A stretch of DNA of 64,000 nucleotides from JAUWQU01 sp964564285 (GCA_964564285.1 CAZMBZ010000002.1:10022-74021); one strand, 5' to 3'; counted from the stretch's first letter, positions 28,300-37,201 are shown. The notes: a model not told the origin generated them from the letters alone. Made by a program: numbers and translations.

Positions 28300-28845
28300 A
28301 TGTCGGCACGCCTGCAGGAAAAATACAAGACAGAGATATCGGCGGCCTTGGTGTCGCGGTTTGGTTACACGAACCCGACGTCTGTGCCGAAACTAGGCAA
28401 GATTGTCATTTCGATGGGCATCGGTGATGCTCACACGAACAAGGCACGCCTAGAGATGGCCTTCAAGCAGTTGACGCAGATCGCTGGCCAAAAGCCGGTG
28501 ATCACCAAGGCTCGTAAGTCCATCAGTAACTTCAAGCTTCGCGAGGACTACCCCGTCGGGGTGAAAGTAACGCTTCGCGGCACGCGGATGTGGGAGTTTC
28601 TGGACCGGCTGATCAGCCTGGCCATTCCGCGGGTGAAGGACTTCCGCGGATTGAACCCGGCGGGTTTCGATGGACGTGGTAACTACAACATGGGCTTGGT
28701 CGAGCAGAGTGTGTTCCCGGAAATCGATCCGGCGAGGCTGACGGCCAACCAAGGCATGAACATTGCGATGCAGACCTCAGCCGATACGGACGAAGAGGCC
28801 AGGGAACTGCTCAGTGGGCTGGGCATGCCTTTCCGCAAGAACTAA
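28300..28845 (+). CDS. rplE: 50S ribosomal protein L5
   Basis: This 181-residue protein has SVPKLGKIVISMGIGDAHTN, ITKARKSISNFKLREDYPVG and the GRGNYNMGLVEQSVFPEID motif. AAGGTG ends seven bases before the ATG at 28300, which decides against the GTG at 28291. L5 holds 5S rRNA and contacts P-site tRNA. Confidence 0.97.
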   Translation: MSARLQEKYKTEISAALVSRFGYTNPTSVPKLGKIVISMGIGDAHTNKARLEMAFKQLTQIAGQKPVITKARKSISNFKLREDYPVGVKVTLRGTRMWEFLDRLISLAIPRVKDFRGLNPAGFDGRGNYNMGLVEQSVFPEIDPARLTANQGMNIAMQTSADTDEEARELLSGLGMPFRKN

Positions 28846-28862
28846 CAGAAGGTGCTTCAGGT

Positions 28863-29048
28863 ATGGCAACCAAGGCGCAAGTAGCAAAATCGATAAGAAA
28901 GCCGAAGTTCTCGACGAGAATCATCCGGCGATGCCAGCTCTGCGGTCGTCCGCGGAGTGTTTACAAGAAATTTCGCATTTGCCGTATCTGTCTCCGGACG
29001 CTGGCGAACGAAGGCAAGGTTCCAGGGATGAAGAAGGCAAGCTGGTAA
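28863..29048 (+). CDS. rpsZ: 30S ribosomal protein S14, zinc-binding type
   Basis: This 61-residue short (C+) form of S14 has CQLCGRPRSVYKKFRICRIC, the complete CxxC-x12-CxxC zinc ribbon, and ends in VPGMKKASW. Zinc-type S14 is about 61 residues, against about 100 for the zinc-free form. It lies between L5 and S8 as expected. Confidence 0.97.
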   Translation: MATKAQVAKSIRKPKFSTRIIRRCQLCGRPRSVYKKFRICRICLRTLANEGKVPGMKKASW

Positions 29049-29065
29049 CTAAGGAAGCAAAGACT

Positions 29066-29464
29066 ATGAGTCTGTCAGACCCTATCGCCGACATGTTGAC
29101 CCGGATCCGCAACGCATATCGTGCGCGGCGGGAAACGGTAAATATCAGGGCGTCGAAGATCTGTGAAGGCATCGGTCAGGTGCTGAAAGCAGAAGGCTAT
29201 ATAAACGACTACGACCGCATCGACGATGGCAAGCAGGGAATCCTTCGGGTGAATCTGAAGTATGGCCCTCGCGGCGAGATGGTCCTGGTCGAGATTAAGA
29301 GAGTCAGCACGCCGGGCCGGCGGGTGTATAGCGGCATGGAAGGCCTGCCCCGGCCGCTGAACGGAATGGGTATCTCGATTATTTCGACGTCGTTGGGCGT
29401 CATGAGTGATCGGCAATGCCGCCAAGAGAACGTCGGCGGCGAAGTCCTCTGCATCGTCAGCTAA
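29066..29464 (+). CDS. rpsH: 30S ribosomal protein S8
   Basis: The 132 residues begin MSLSDPIADMLTRIRNAYRA. The C-terminal domain has GISIISTSLGVMSDRQCRQE and GGEVLCIVS, the usual S8 ending. A GGAAGC site precedes the ATG. S8 binds helix 21 of 16S rRNA and represses the spc operon in E. coli. No repressor site was identified here. Confidence 0.97.
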   Translation: MSLSDPIADMLTRIRNAYRARRETVNIRASKICEGIGQVLKAEGYINDYDRIDDGKQGILRVNLKYGPRGEMVLVEIKRVSTPGRRVYSGMEGLPRPLNGMGISIISTSLGVMSDRQCRQENVGGEVLCIVS

Positions 29465-29479
29465 AGCGGAACTATCTAA

Positions 29480-30061
29480 ATGTCACGTATCGGAAAACAA
29501 CCTATTCCCATCCCTGACGGGGTGAAGGTGGTCCTGAAGGACCGGTGTATCTCTGTCGAGGGGCCGATGGGAAAGCTGCAATGGACGCATCGGCCTGAGA
29601 TTGACGTGCAGCTCGACGAGAGCGGCAAGATTATTCTGGTCACCCGGGAGGCAGATGACCGTCTCCGCCGGAGCCTTCATGGTCTGACTCGCAGCCTGAT
29701 CGCCAACATGGTTACTGGCTGCAAGACGGGTTTCGTAAAGGCCATGGAGATCTACGGCGTGGGCTACGGCGTCCAATGCCAGGGCGGCAAGATCAGCCTG
29801 ACTGTCGGCAAGAGCCACCCGGAAGTCCTGGACGTGGTTGATGGGCTGACGGTCGAGATCCAGACGCCCCAGGCCCGCGGCGATTCGGAACCGGCAAGGT
29901 TCACTATTAAGGGGGCCGACAAGCAGGCTGTTGGCGAATTGGCGGCCCGTGTTCGTAAATGTCGCCCGCCGGAGCCCTACAAAGGCAAGGGAGTGCGGTA
30001 TGCGGGCGAGCGCATCCGTCGCAAGGCCGGCAAGGCCTTTGCCGGAGCCGGTGGCGGTTGA
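29480..30061 (+). CDS. rplF: 50S ribosomal protein L6
   Basis: This 193-residue protein begins MSRIGKQPIPIPDGVKVVLK. The two repeated L6 domains follow, ending with EPYKGKGVRYAGERIRRKAG, the diagnostic C-terminal motif. Length is slightly over the usual 178. L6 lies at the base of the L7/L12 stalk near the sarcin-ricin loop. Confidence 0.97.
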   Translation: MSRIGKQPIPIPDGVKVVLKDRCISVEGPMGKLQWTHRPEIDVQLDESGKIILVTREADDRLRRSLHGLTRSLIANMVTGCKTGFVKAMEIYGVGYGVQCQGGKISLTVGKSHPEVLDVVDGLTVEIQTPQARGDSEPARFTIKGADKQAVGELAARVRKCRPPEPYKGKGVRYAGERIRRKAGKAFAGAGGG

Positions 30062-30102
30062 CCTCAAGCACGCCTTGTGGCGGTTTAGCAGGATCCAAGA
30101 TT

Positions 30103-30474
30103 ATGAAGCTAAGTGTCAAAAAACAGGTTCAGAGGCTGCGGCGTAAGAAACACGTTCGCAAGAAGGTTTCCGGTACGCCCGACAGGCCCCGGCTGACCGT
30201 CTTCCGCAGCCAGAAGAACATTTATGCCCAGATAGTGGACGATATGGCCGGGCGAACCCTCGTGGCCGCCTCCAGCCAGGAAAAACCCATGCGGGAGAAG
30301 CTCTCCACAGGCGGAGGCAATAAATCCGCCGCCGCGGTAGTTGGGAGTTTCCTTGCGGAAAAGGCGGTCGAAGCCGGGATCAAAAAAGTCATCTTCGACC
30401 GAAATGGCTTTCCGTTCCACGGACGCGTCAAAGAACTGGCCGAAGCCGCCCGCAAAGGTGGGCTGGAGTTTTAA
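30103..30474 (+). CDS. rplR: 50S ribosomal protein L18
   Basis: The 123 residues begin MKLSVKKQVQRLRRKKHVRK, the basic rRNA-binding tail, then GTPDRPRLTVFRSQKNIYAQ and a C-terminal FHGRVKELAEAARKGGLEF. L18 binds 5S rRNA. The frame is open upstream into rplF, but the ATG at 30103 fits family length. Confidence 0.97.
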   Translation: MKLSVKKQVQRLRRKKHVRKKVSGTPDRPRLTVFRSQKNIYAQIVDDMAGRTLVAASSQEKPMREKLSTGGGNKSAAAVVGSFLAEKAVEAGIKKVIFDRNGFPFHGRVKELAEAARKGGLEF

Positions 30475-30489
30475 ACAGGAGCACGCATC

Positions 30490-31005
30490 GTGGCTTTTGA
30501 TAACCGAGGCCGTAGAGGCCGAGAAGATTCTGCTGACGAGGGCGGACTGGAAGACAATGTCGTCCAGATCTACCGCTGCTCGAAGGTCGTCAAGGGCGGC
30601 CGACGGTTCAGCTTTGCAGCGCTTGTCGTCGTCGGCGATCGCAACGGCAACGTTGGCATCGGATACGGCAAGGCCAAGGAAGTCCCGGTCGCTGTCGAAA
30701 AAGGCATCGCCGATGCGAAGAAGAGCATGAAGCCCGTCCGGCTCAAGGGCCAGAGCATTCCGCACAAGGTTGTCGGAAGGCATGGCGCCAGTTCGGTCGT
30801 GCTTGTGCCGGCATCTGACGGCACCGGCGTTATCGCCGGCAAGAAGCTCAGGCCGTTGCTGGAACTGGCGGGCATACATAACGTATTGACCAAGGCTTAC
30901 GGCTCGACTTCGGCGAAGAACCTGCTCAAGGCCGGAGTCAATGCCTTGAAGCAGCTTCGAAGCGCCGAGGAAATTGCCAGCCTCAGAGGAGTGACGCTCT
31001 CATGA
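30490..31005 (+). CDS. rpsE: 30S ribosomal protein S5
   Basis: This 171-residue protein starts at GTG. It has LEDNVVQIYRCSKVVKGGRR, GNVGIGYGKAKEVPVAVEKG and the C-terminal LTKAYGSTSAKNLLKAGVNA. S5 takes part in decoding fidelity and mRNA entry. rplO overlaps its stop by four bases (ATGA), leaving no room for rpmD (L30), which often lies here. Confidence 0.97.
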   Translation: MAFDNRGRRGREDSADEGGLEDNVVQIYRCSKVVKGGRRFSFAALVVVGDRNGNVGIGYGKAKEVPVAVEKGIADAKKSMKPVRLKGQSIPHKVVGRHGASSVVLVPASDGTGVIAGKKLRPLLELAGIHNVLTKAYGSTSAKNLLKAGVNALKQLRSAEEIASLRGVTLS

Positions 31006-31448
31006 AACTCGACGAGATCCTCAGCGCAGCTGGCAAGCACAAGGCTCGCAAACGCCTTGGCAGAGGCCGGGGTAGCGGGCAGGGCGCGACGTCCGGGCGT
31101 GGCAATAAGGGCTACCACTCGCGTGCTGGCAGCAACAAGTCCCTGGGCTTCGAGGGTGGGCAGAACCCGATGCTCAAGCGGATCCCCAAGCGGGGATTCA
31201 ACAATGCGAACTTTCGCACCGAGTACGAGGTGATTAACCTCGCGTGCCTCGAGGAGCGGTTTGAGGACGGTGCCCGGGTTGACGCTGCGGCGCTGGTCGA
31301 GGCAAGGCTGGTCAGCGACGCAAAAGCACTCGTAAAAATACTCGGCAACGGCGAGTTGAAGAAGAAACTCACCGTGGCCGCGAATAAGTTTTCGAAGTCC
31401 GCCGCCGAAAAGATCGCACAGGCTGGTGGTTCCGTGGAATTGGTGTAG
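31002..31448 (+). CDS. rplO: 50S ribosomal protein L15
   Basis: The 148 residues begin MKLDEILSAAGKHKARKRLG with GRGRGSGQGATSGRGNKGYH, the glycine-rich L15 N-terminus. GFEGGQNPMLKRIPKRGFNN follows, and the C-terminal domain ends KIAQAGGSVELV. It overlaps rpsE by 4 bp, implying coupled translation. L15 is a late large-subunit assembly protein. Confidence 0.97.
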   Translation: MKLDEILSAAGKHKARKRLGRGRGSGQGATSGRGNKGYHSRAGSNKSLGFEGGQNPMLKRIPKRGFNNANFRTEYEVINLACLEERFEDGARVDAAALVEARLVSDAKALVKILGNGELKKKLTVAANKFSKSAAEKIAQAGGSVELV

Positions 31449-31485
31449 CGCGGAGTCTGATAGAGGCCGATAAGGATTCGCTAAT

Positions 31486-33060
31486 ATGGCTTTCCGCATT
31501 TTTAGAATGGTGATCACCGCAGTGTGTGTTGTTCTCGCTGCGTGGATGATAGCCCTTGAAGGTATAGGGAATATCCATGCCGGGGCTGGGTTCAGCGCTG
31601 GTGCGCTGCTCAACCCGGTGATGTATATTGTCGGTGGGTTGGCTGTCCTTGCCGCGTGCTGGTGGGGCGTATGGAGTAAGTCCGCGCTCAGGCGAGGGCT
31701 GGAAAATATTTTCGCCATCCCCGAGCTTCTGCGGAAGCTGCTGTTTACCCTGGCGCTGTTGTGCATCTATCGCATCGGGTTCCACGTTCCCTTGGCTGGA
31801 CTCAACCAGGAGAAGGTGGCAAGCTTCATGACCCAGCAGTCCGAGGGTGTCTTCGGCACGGCCATTCAGTATTTCGGCCTGTTCACGGGCGGCTCGCTCC
31901 AGCAGTCCACTCTGTTTGGCTTGGGCATCATGCCCTACATCACCGCGTCGATTATTTTCCAACTCCTGGCTACCGTGGTCCCCGCGCTGGAGAAGCTCCA
32001 GAAGGAGGGTCCAGCCGGGTACAAGAAGATTCAAGAATACACCCGATATGCCACAGTCTTCTTATGTATCATCCAGGCGATAGTGTGGATGAAGATAATG
32101 ATGGGCAGTGATGGTAATCCGCTGGTGTACCCTGAATACGCCGGATCGATTCTGATATACGTCATGGGCGTTGTCGGACTTACCGGCGGCACGATATTCC
32201 TGATGTGGCTTGGCGAGCAGATCGACGAGTACGGCATCGGCAACGGCATCAGCCTTATCATCCTGGCCGGCATCGTAGCCCGGCTGCCGTGGGCGATATT
32301 CAAGCTCGGTTCGACTGCGAACCTTAGCCTTTCAGCGATCGGCTCCACCAGCGAGACCGGTCCGGAAAAAATCCTGTTCCTGATCTTTGCGTTCGTGTTC
32401 GTGGTTGCGGGCGTGATCCTCATCACCCAGGGTCAGCGGCGGATACCGACGCAGCACGCCAAGCACACTCGCGGACGTCGGGTCTATGGCGGCAACCGTC
32501 AGTATTTACCGTTGCGTGTGAATCACGGCGGAGTCATGCCGATCATCTTCGCCTCTTCGCTGATGATCTTCCCCAATGCCATTGCCAAGGCCGTCAACAA
32601 TTGGCTGCAGAATGACTTCAGCCGCATACTGTCGGATGCCTTCAGCCGCGATAGCTACATTTATGCCTTGATTTACATCGCAATGATCTTCTTCTTCTCA
32701 TATTTCTGGACGACCGTTCAGTTCCGCCCGAAGGAGATGGCCGACCAGTTGCGTGATGCCGGTGCGTTCATTCCCGGGCTGCGTCCTGGCAAGAGGACGG
32801 CCGACTACCTGGAACGGGTAATGGAACGAATAACTTACTGTGGTGCGGGCTTCCTTGCGGTCATTGCGGTTATACCGATGTTCGTGGCGGCACAGTTGAA
32901 AATTGACTGGACCATAGCCCAGTTCCTCGGCGGCACGGGCCTGCTGATTTGCGTATCGGTGGCGCTTGACCTGGTTCAGCGGATCGAGGCCAACCTGGTG
33001 ATGAGGAACTATGGCGGTTTCCTGGGCGGTTCTTCCAGGATCAAGGGGGCGTATTCATGA
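31486..33060 (+). CDS. secY: Preprotein translocase subunit SecY with extra N-terminal membrane segments
   Basis: This 524-residue translocon channel has the normal SecY core from about residue 72 (NIFAIPELLRKLLFTLALLC, then RIGFHVPLAGL). The plug region and GLGIMPYITASIIFQLLATV follow, with the cytosolic loop QGQRRIPTQHAKHTRG in the middle. Before the core are about 70 extra residues with two hydrophobic helices (about 8-27 and 45-66), not usual for SecY. The ATG at 31486 is supported by AAGGA upstream and its position 37 bp after rplO; an internal GTG-ATG at 31618-31623 would remove the first extra helix only. adk overlaps its stop by 4 bp. Confidence 0.96.
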   Translation: MAFRIFRMVITAVCVVLAAWMIALEGIGNIHAGAGFSAGALLNPVMYIVGGLAVLAACWWGVWSKSALRRGLENIFAIPELLRKLLFTLALLCIYRIGFHVPLAGLNQEKVASFMTQQSEGVFGTAIQYFGLFTGGSLQQSTLFGLGIMPYITASIIFQLLATVVPALEKLQKEGPAGYKKIQEYTRYATVFLCIIQAIVWMKIMMGSDGNPLVYPEYAGSILIYVMGVVGLTGGTIFLMWLGEQIDEYGIGNGISLIILAGIVARLPWAIFKLGSTANLSLSAIGSTSETGPEKILFLIFAFVFVVAGVILITQGQRRIPTQHAKHTRGRRVYGGNRQYLPLRVNHGGVMPIIFASSLMIFPNAIAKAVNNWLQNDFSRILSDAFSRDSYIYALIYIAMIFFFSYFWTTVQFRPKEMADQLRDAGAFIPGLRPGKRTADYLERVMERITYCGAGFLAVIAVIPMFVAAQLKIDWTIAQFLGGTGLLICVSVALDLVQRIEANLVMRNYGGFLGGSSRIKGAYS

Positions 33061-33725
33061 GCCAGCGAATAGTACTGATGGGGCCTCCGGGTGCAGGCAA
33101 AGGCACGCAGGCCAAGCGGCTGGTAGAGAAGTATGGCTTCGTACATTTGTCCAGCGGCGATATTTTCCGGGCTGAGAAGGCGAGCGGGTCGGAACTCGGC
33201 GCGAAGCTTGCCGAGTACATGAGTGCGGGCAAGCTTATACCGGACGAGGTGGTCGTGGAGATGATGGCCAAGGCTGTCACCACCGCTGACGCCAGGGGCA
33301 CGGGCCTGATGCTCGATGGCTTCCCGCGGACCATTCCGCAAGCGGAGGCCCTTGACAAGCAGTTGGCCGAGGCCTGCAAGCCTCTTGACGGAGTTGTAGT
33401 GATAACCTGCAAGGACGAGCCGATCGTCTCACGCATTACTGGGCGGCGAAGTTGCCCCGAGTGCGGCCGGGTGTATCACACAGAGTATCTCAAGCCGAAG
33501 AACGAAGGTATTTGCGATGACTGTGCTGGTATTAAACTGGTGCAGCGTGCGGATGATACGGAAGATGTTGTTCGTGATCGTCTGAAGGCGTATTATGAAC
33601 AGACCGAGCCGGTGATCGAGTATTATCGTAAGTCCGGGCAGGTTAAAGTGGTCGAGGTTGACGGCAACGGAACGCCCGACAGTGTTACAGGGGTTTTGGT
33701 TGAGGCCGTGAGGCGCTTGACCTAG
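33057..33725 (+). CDS. adk: Adenylate kinase
   Basis: This 222-residue enzyme interconverts ATP + AMP and two ADP. The P-loop GPPGAGKGTQAKRL is at about 10-19, followed by LMLDGFPRTIPQAEAL. The LID domain is of the zinc type with CPECGRVYH and CDDC (about residues 134-160). The start overlaps the secY stop (ATGA). secY-adk-map is a classical order. Confidence 0.97.
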   Translation: MSQRIVLMGPPGAGKGTQAKRLVEKYGFVHLSSGDIFRAEKASGSELGAKLAEYMSAGKLIPDEVVVEMMAKAVTTADARGTGLMLDGFPRTIPQAEALDKQLAEACKPLDGVVVITCKDEPIVSRITGRRSCPECGRVYHTEYLKPKNEGICDDCAGIKLVQRADDTEDVVRDRLKAYYEQTEPVIEYYRKSGQVKVVEVDGNGTPDSVTGVLVEAVRRLT

Positions 33726-33738
33726 AAGTTCGGATTCG

Positions 33739-34524
33739 ATGATGGCGATCAGGATTAAGACGGTTGAACAGATAGAAAAGATGCGAGTTGCCGGACGGTT
33801 GGTGCATGAGGTGCTCCAGCATCTCGGCAAGATGCTGGCCCCGGGCGTAACTACGCTGGATATGGACCGGGAAGCTGAACGGGTGACGCTGGCGGCTGGT
33901 GCTGAGTGCCTTTTTAAGGGCGTGCCCGGTCGGTATGGCGCCGGGCCGTTTCCGGGTGCCACCTGCATCTCGATAAACGAGCAGGTAGTGCATGGTATAC
34001 CGTCGCCGAAGCGGAAGATTTGCGATGGCGACATTGTCAGCATAGACTTCGGCGTGAAGATCGACGGCTGGTGCGGTGATGCGGCCGACACGTTTATGGT
34101 CGGTGATGTGGCACCTGATGTGCGTCAGTTGGTTGACGCTACGCACCGTTGTCTGGATATGGCTATTGAGAAGGTCAAGCCTGGCGAGCGATGGTCGAAT
34201 ATCGCTGGGATGATGCAGAAATATGTTGAAGGTGAAGGTTTTGCTGTGGTGCGGGAGTTTGTAGGCCACGGCATCGGCACGGATATGCATGAGGATCCGC
34301 AGGTTCCGAACTTCGCTTCTCGGGAACTGAGGTCCAGGGACATCCATCTGAAGGAAGGGATGGTCCTGGCTGTCGAGCCGATGGTTAATATGGGCTCTTG
34401 TGCGGTGGAGTTGGCGGCGGATCGATGGACGGTCCTTACGAAAGACCGACGGCGGTCGGCCCATTATGAGCATTGCATAGCGGTTCGCTCCGATGGAGCG
34501 GACGTGCTTACCGATGGCCGGTAA
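33739..34524 (+). CDS. map: Methionine aminopeptidase, type I
   Basis: This 261-residue M24A enzyme removes initiator methionine. SINEQVVHGIPSPKR, the metal ligand DIVSIDFGVKIDGWCGDAAD with two aspartates, GHGIGTDMHEDPQVPN with the histidine, and MVLAVEPM and HCIAV regions with the glutamates are seen. It starts at 33739 or the adjacent ATG. infA, often next in this position, is absent; rpmJ follows after 17 bp. Confidence 0.97.
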   Translation: MMAIRIKTVEQIEKMRVAGRLVHEVLQHLGKMLAPGVTTLDMDREAERVTLAAGAECLFKGVPGRYGAGPFPGATCISINEQVVHGIPSPKRKICDGDIVSIDFGVKIDGWCGDAADTFMVGDVAPDVRQLVDATHRCLDMAIEKVKPGERWSNIAGMMQKYVEGEGFAVVREFVGHGIGTDMHEDPQVPNFASRELRSRDIHLKEGMVLAVEPMVNMGSCAVELAADRWTVLTKDRRRSAHYEHCIAVRSDGADVLTDGR

Positions 34525-34541
34525 GTTGAAAGAGGTGTATG

Positions 34542-34655
34542 ATGAAAGTTCGCTCTTCAGTAAAGCGGATCTGTGAGAATTGTAAGGTGATCAAGCGTCG
34601 CGGGATCGTGCGCGTGATCTGCACGAACCCCAAGCACAAGCAACGTCAGGGATAA
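34542..34655 (+). CDS. rpmJ: 50S ribosomal protein L36
   Basis: This tiny 37-residue protein reads MKVRSSVKRICENCKVIKRR and ends TNPKHKQRQG. It carries the L36 zinc-binding CxxC, a third cysteine and a histidine. AGAGGTG precedes the ATG. It lies between map and rpsM as in most bacteria. Confidence 0.97.
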   Translation: MKVRSSVKRICENCKVIKRRGIVRVICTNPKHKQRQG

Positions 34656-34679
34656 CAAACCGGCGAGGAGATATAGCCT

Positions 34680-35063
34680 ATGCCACGTGTGGCAGGTGTT
34701 GACATTCCGAACGACAAGCCGACGCTTTATGCGTTAAGGTACATTTTTGGCGTCGGGCATACTTTCGCGACCCAGATCTGCAAGAAGGCCGAAATCGAGC
34801 CGATGCGTCGGGCGAAGGAGTTGACCGAAGGCGAGCTTTCTAAGATAGCGAGCGTTCTGGACAGCGACTATGTGATAGAAGGCCAGCTTCGTCGGCAGAT
34901 ATCGCAAAACATAGCCCGCCTTCGCGACATTGGTTGCTATCGCGGCCTTCGTCATCGTCGCGGACTGCCCGTTCGCGGTCAGCGGACCAAGACCAACGCC
35001 CGGACCCGCAAGGGTCCTCGCAAGACGGTTGCCGGCAAGAAGTCGGTCAAGGAGATGCGGTAA
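34680..35063 (+). CDS. rpsM: 30S ribosomal protein S13
   Basis: The 127 residues begin MPRVAGVDIPNDKPTLYALR. The C-terminal RGLRHRRGLPVRGQRTKTNA followed by RTRKGPRKTVAGKK is the S13 tail that reaches P-site tRNA. A GAGGAG site precedes the ATG. First gene of the alpha block. Confidence 0.98.
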   Translation: MPRVAGVDIPNDKPTLYALRYIFGVGHTFATQICKKAEIEPMRRAKELTEGELSKIASVLDSDYVIEGQLRRQISQNIARLRDIGCYRGLRHRRGLPVRGQRTKTNARTRKGPRKTVAGKKSVKEMR

Positions 35064-35066
35064 GTT

Positions 35067-35450
35067 ATGGCCCAGACACGCAAAGCCAAAAAGGTCCGTC
35101 GCAATGTTTCTCGCGGCGTGGTGTATATCAAGGCGACATTCAACAATACGCTGGTTGCCATTACCGACACCAGCGGCGATATGCTGGCGGCATCGTCGGG
35201 CGGGGCGATTGGCTTCAAGGGCTCTCGCAAGAGCACGCCATTCGCCGCGCAGCGAGCCGCTCGTACCACGGCCGAGAAGGTCAGGAAGATGGGCGTCCAC
35301 GAAGTGGAGGTCCGGGTCAACGGTCCTGGGAGCGGTCGGGAAAGCGCGATTACCGCGCTTCAGGCCGCAGGGCTGAAGATTGTGTCGATCGAGGACGTGA
35401 CCCCGATACCGCACAACGGCTGCCGGCCTCGCAAGAAGCGTCGCGTCTAG
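35067..35450 (+). CDS. rpsK: 30S ribosomal protein S11
   Basis: The 127 residues carry RGVVYIKATFNNTLVAITDT, GAIGFKGSRKSTPFAAQRAA and the C-terminal DVTPIPHNGCRPRKKRRV, all typical of S11. It starts 3 bp after rpsM. S11 lies on the 30S platform near the Shine-Dalgarno helix. Confidence 0.98.
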   Translation: MAQTRKAKKVRRNVSRGVVYIKATFNNTLVAITDTSGDMLAASSGGAIGFKGSRKSTPFAAQRAARTTAEKVRKMGVHEVEVRVNGPGSGRESAITALQAAGLKIVSIEDVTPIPHNGCRPRKKRRV

Positions 35451-35485
35451 GCATGGAATTAAGGATTTAAGGAGCGTAACGAACG

Positions 35486-36118
35486 ATGGGACGCTATACG
35501 GGACCTGTTTGTAGGCGTTGTCGCCGCGAGGGGATCAAGTTGATGCTCAAGGGCACGAGGTGTGAAACCGCCAAATGCCCCATGGAGCGGCAGTGGCGAT
35601 CCTCGCCGCCGGGTATGCACAGTTGGCGGCGCGGACGTGGCAGCGAGTATCGACTTCGCCTTCGCGAGAAGCAGAAGGTGAAACGCTATTACGGCGTTTT
35701 CGAAGGCCAGTTTTTGCGGTACTTCCGACGTGCGGAGCGCCAGAAGGGCAACACGGGCGCGGCCCTGCTGAGCCTTTTGGAGCGCAGGTTGGATAATGTG
35801 TTCTGCAAGCTTGGCTTTGCGCCTTCGCGAGCTTGTGCTCGCCAGACCATCAATCACGGGCATGTGCATGTAAACGGCAGGCGTGTGAGCGTGGCAAGTT
35901 ATCTGGTTAAGGTCGGCGACAAGATCACGATCAAGGGTTCCGAGCGGTCCAAGAAACTAGTAAATGTTTGGTTGGAAGAGCTCGGCGAGCCGCACTTGCA
36001 GAATTGGCTCAAACTCGACCTTACCAAGCTCGAAGCGGAGGTTCTGGCCGTCCCGACTCGCGAGGACGTCCAGATTCCCGTCGAGGAGCAGCTCATCGTG
36101 GAGCTCTGCGGCCAGTAA
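35486..36118 (+). CDS. rpsD: 30S ribosomal protein S4, zinc (C+) form
   Basis: This 210-residue protein begins MGRYTGPVCRRCRREGIKLM. Four cysteines (CRRC, then CETAKC) give the zinc-binding N-terminus. The S4 RNA-binding domain contains RLDNVFCKLGFAPSRACARQ and NHGHVHVNGRRVSVASYLVK. AAGGAG precedes the ATG. S4 nucleates assembly of the 30S body. Confidence 0.98.
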   Translation: MGRYTGPVCRRCRREGIKLMLKGTRCETAKCPMERQWRSSPPGMHSWRRGRGSEYRLRLREKQKVKRYYGVFEGQFLRYFRRAERQKGNTGAALLSLLERRLDNVFCKLGFAPSRACARQTINHGHVHVNGRRVSVASYLVKVGDKITIKGSERSKKLVNVWLEELGEPHLQNWLKLDLTKLEAEVLAVPTREDVQIPVEEQLIVELCGQ

Positions 36119-36181
36119 ACCGCGGCGAAATAGCCAAGCGGCTTCAACTGTATATGCCCCGAAGGATACGGAGATAGGCGA

Positions 36182-37201
36182 ATGCGAATCAGGTGGCGCG
36201 GTCTGGAATTGCCCACGCGGGTTGTTAACGATCAGGAAGTGTCGACCCCGACATACGGAAGGTTCTCCGTCGAGCCTTTCGAGCGAGGTTTCGGCATTAC
36301 CGTCGGAAACTCACTCAGGCGGATTCTGCTCAGCAGCCTGCAGGGCGCGGCGATTACCAACATCAAAATTGCTGGTGCGGAGCATGAGTTTACATCTTTG
36401 CCTGGTGTGTTGGAGGATGTTACCGACATCATCCTCAACATCAAAAGCCTCGTGGTCAAGAGCCACGGGGAGGAACCTAAGACCATCAAGCTTCACAGTG
36501 AGGTCAAGGGTCCCATCAAGGCCGAGATGATCGAATGCGATCCATCCATCGAGATCATCAACAAGGATCTTACGGTGGCGACGTTGACCGACAACGTTCC
36601 GTTCGATATGGAACTGGTCGTCGAGACAGGCCGAGGTTTCCTGCCGGTTGACGAGATGATCGATCCCGACGACGACCAGGAAGTTGGGCTGATCTACGTG
36701 GATGCCTCCTTCACGCCTGTGACTCGCGTGCGATATCGCACCGAGGACACCCGCGTGGGCCAGAGGACAAACTATGATCGTCTGGTCATGGAGATATGGA
36801 CCAACGGTACGATGACGCCGGAAATGGCCTTGGTCGAGGCTGGCAAGATTCTCCGAAAGCACCTCAACCCGTTCGTGCAGTACTTCGAACTCGGCGAGCA
36901 GATCGTTGAGTCCGGCGCTGCCGAGGTGCCGCAGGACGTTGACACCGAACTTGACCGCAAGCTGCACATGCTGGTCCACGAGTTGGAGTTGTCCGTAAGG
37001 GCCAACAACTGCCTCGAGGCCGCGAAAATCGAACTGGTAGGCCACCTCGCTCAGATGACCGAGGCCGACCTGCTCAAGATTCGCAGCTTTGGCAAGACCT
37101 CCCTCCGTGAGGTCAAGAGGAAGCTCCAGGACCTCGGGCTGTCGATGGGCATGAATGTGGCGTTCGATATTCCGATGCCGGAGATTCAACTCGAAGAGTA
37201 G
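36182..37201 (+). CDS. rpoA: DNA-directed RNA polymerase subunit alpha
   Basis: This 339-residue protein has the dimerising N-terminal domain with FERGFGITVGNSLRRILLSS and GAAITNIKIAGAEHEF, and RQ-rich strand TNYDRLVMEIWTNGTMTPEM. The C-terminal domain contains LELSVRANNCLEAAKIELVG and FGKTSLREVKRKLQDLGLSM, which contact UP elements and activators. Length is normal. Flanked by rpsD and rplQ as usual. Confidence 0.98.
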   Translation: MRIRWRGLELPTRVVNDQEVSTPTYGRFSVEPFERGFGITVGNSLRRILLSSLQGAAITNIKIAGAEHEFTSLPGVLEDVTDIILNIKSLVVKSHGEEPKTIKLHSEVKGPIKAEMIECDPSIEIINKDLTVATLTDNVPFDMELVVETGRGFLPVDEMIDPDDDQEVGLIYVDASFTPVTRVRYRTEDTRVGQRTNYDRLVMEIWTNGTMTPEMALVEAGKILRKHLNPFVQYFELGEQIVESGAAEVPQDVDTELDRKLHMLVHELELSVRANNCLEAAKIELVGHLAQMTEADLLKIRSFGKTSLREVKRKLQDLGLSMGMNVAFDIPMPEIQLEE

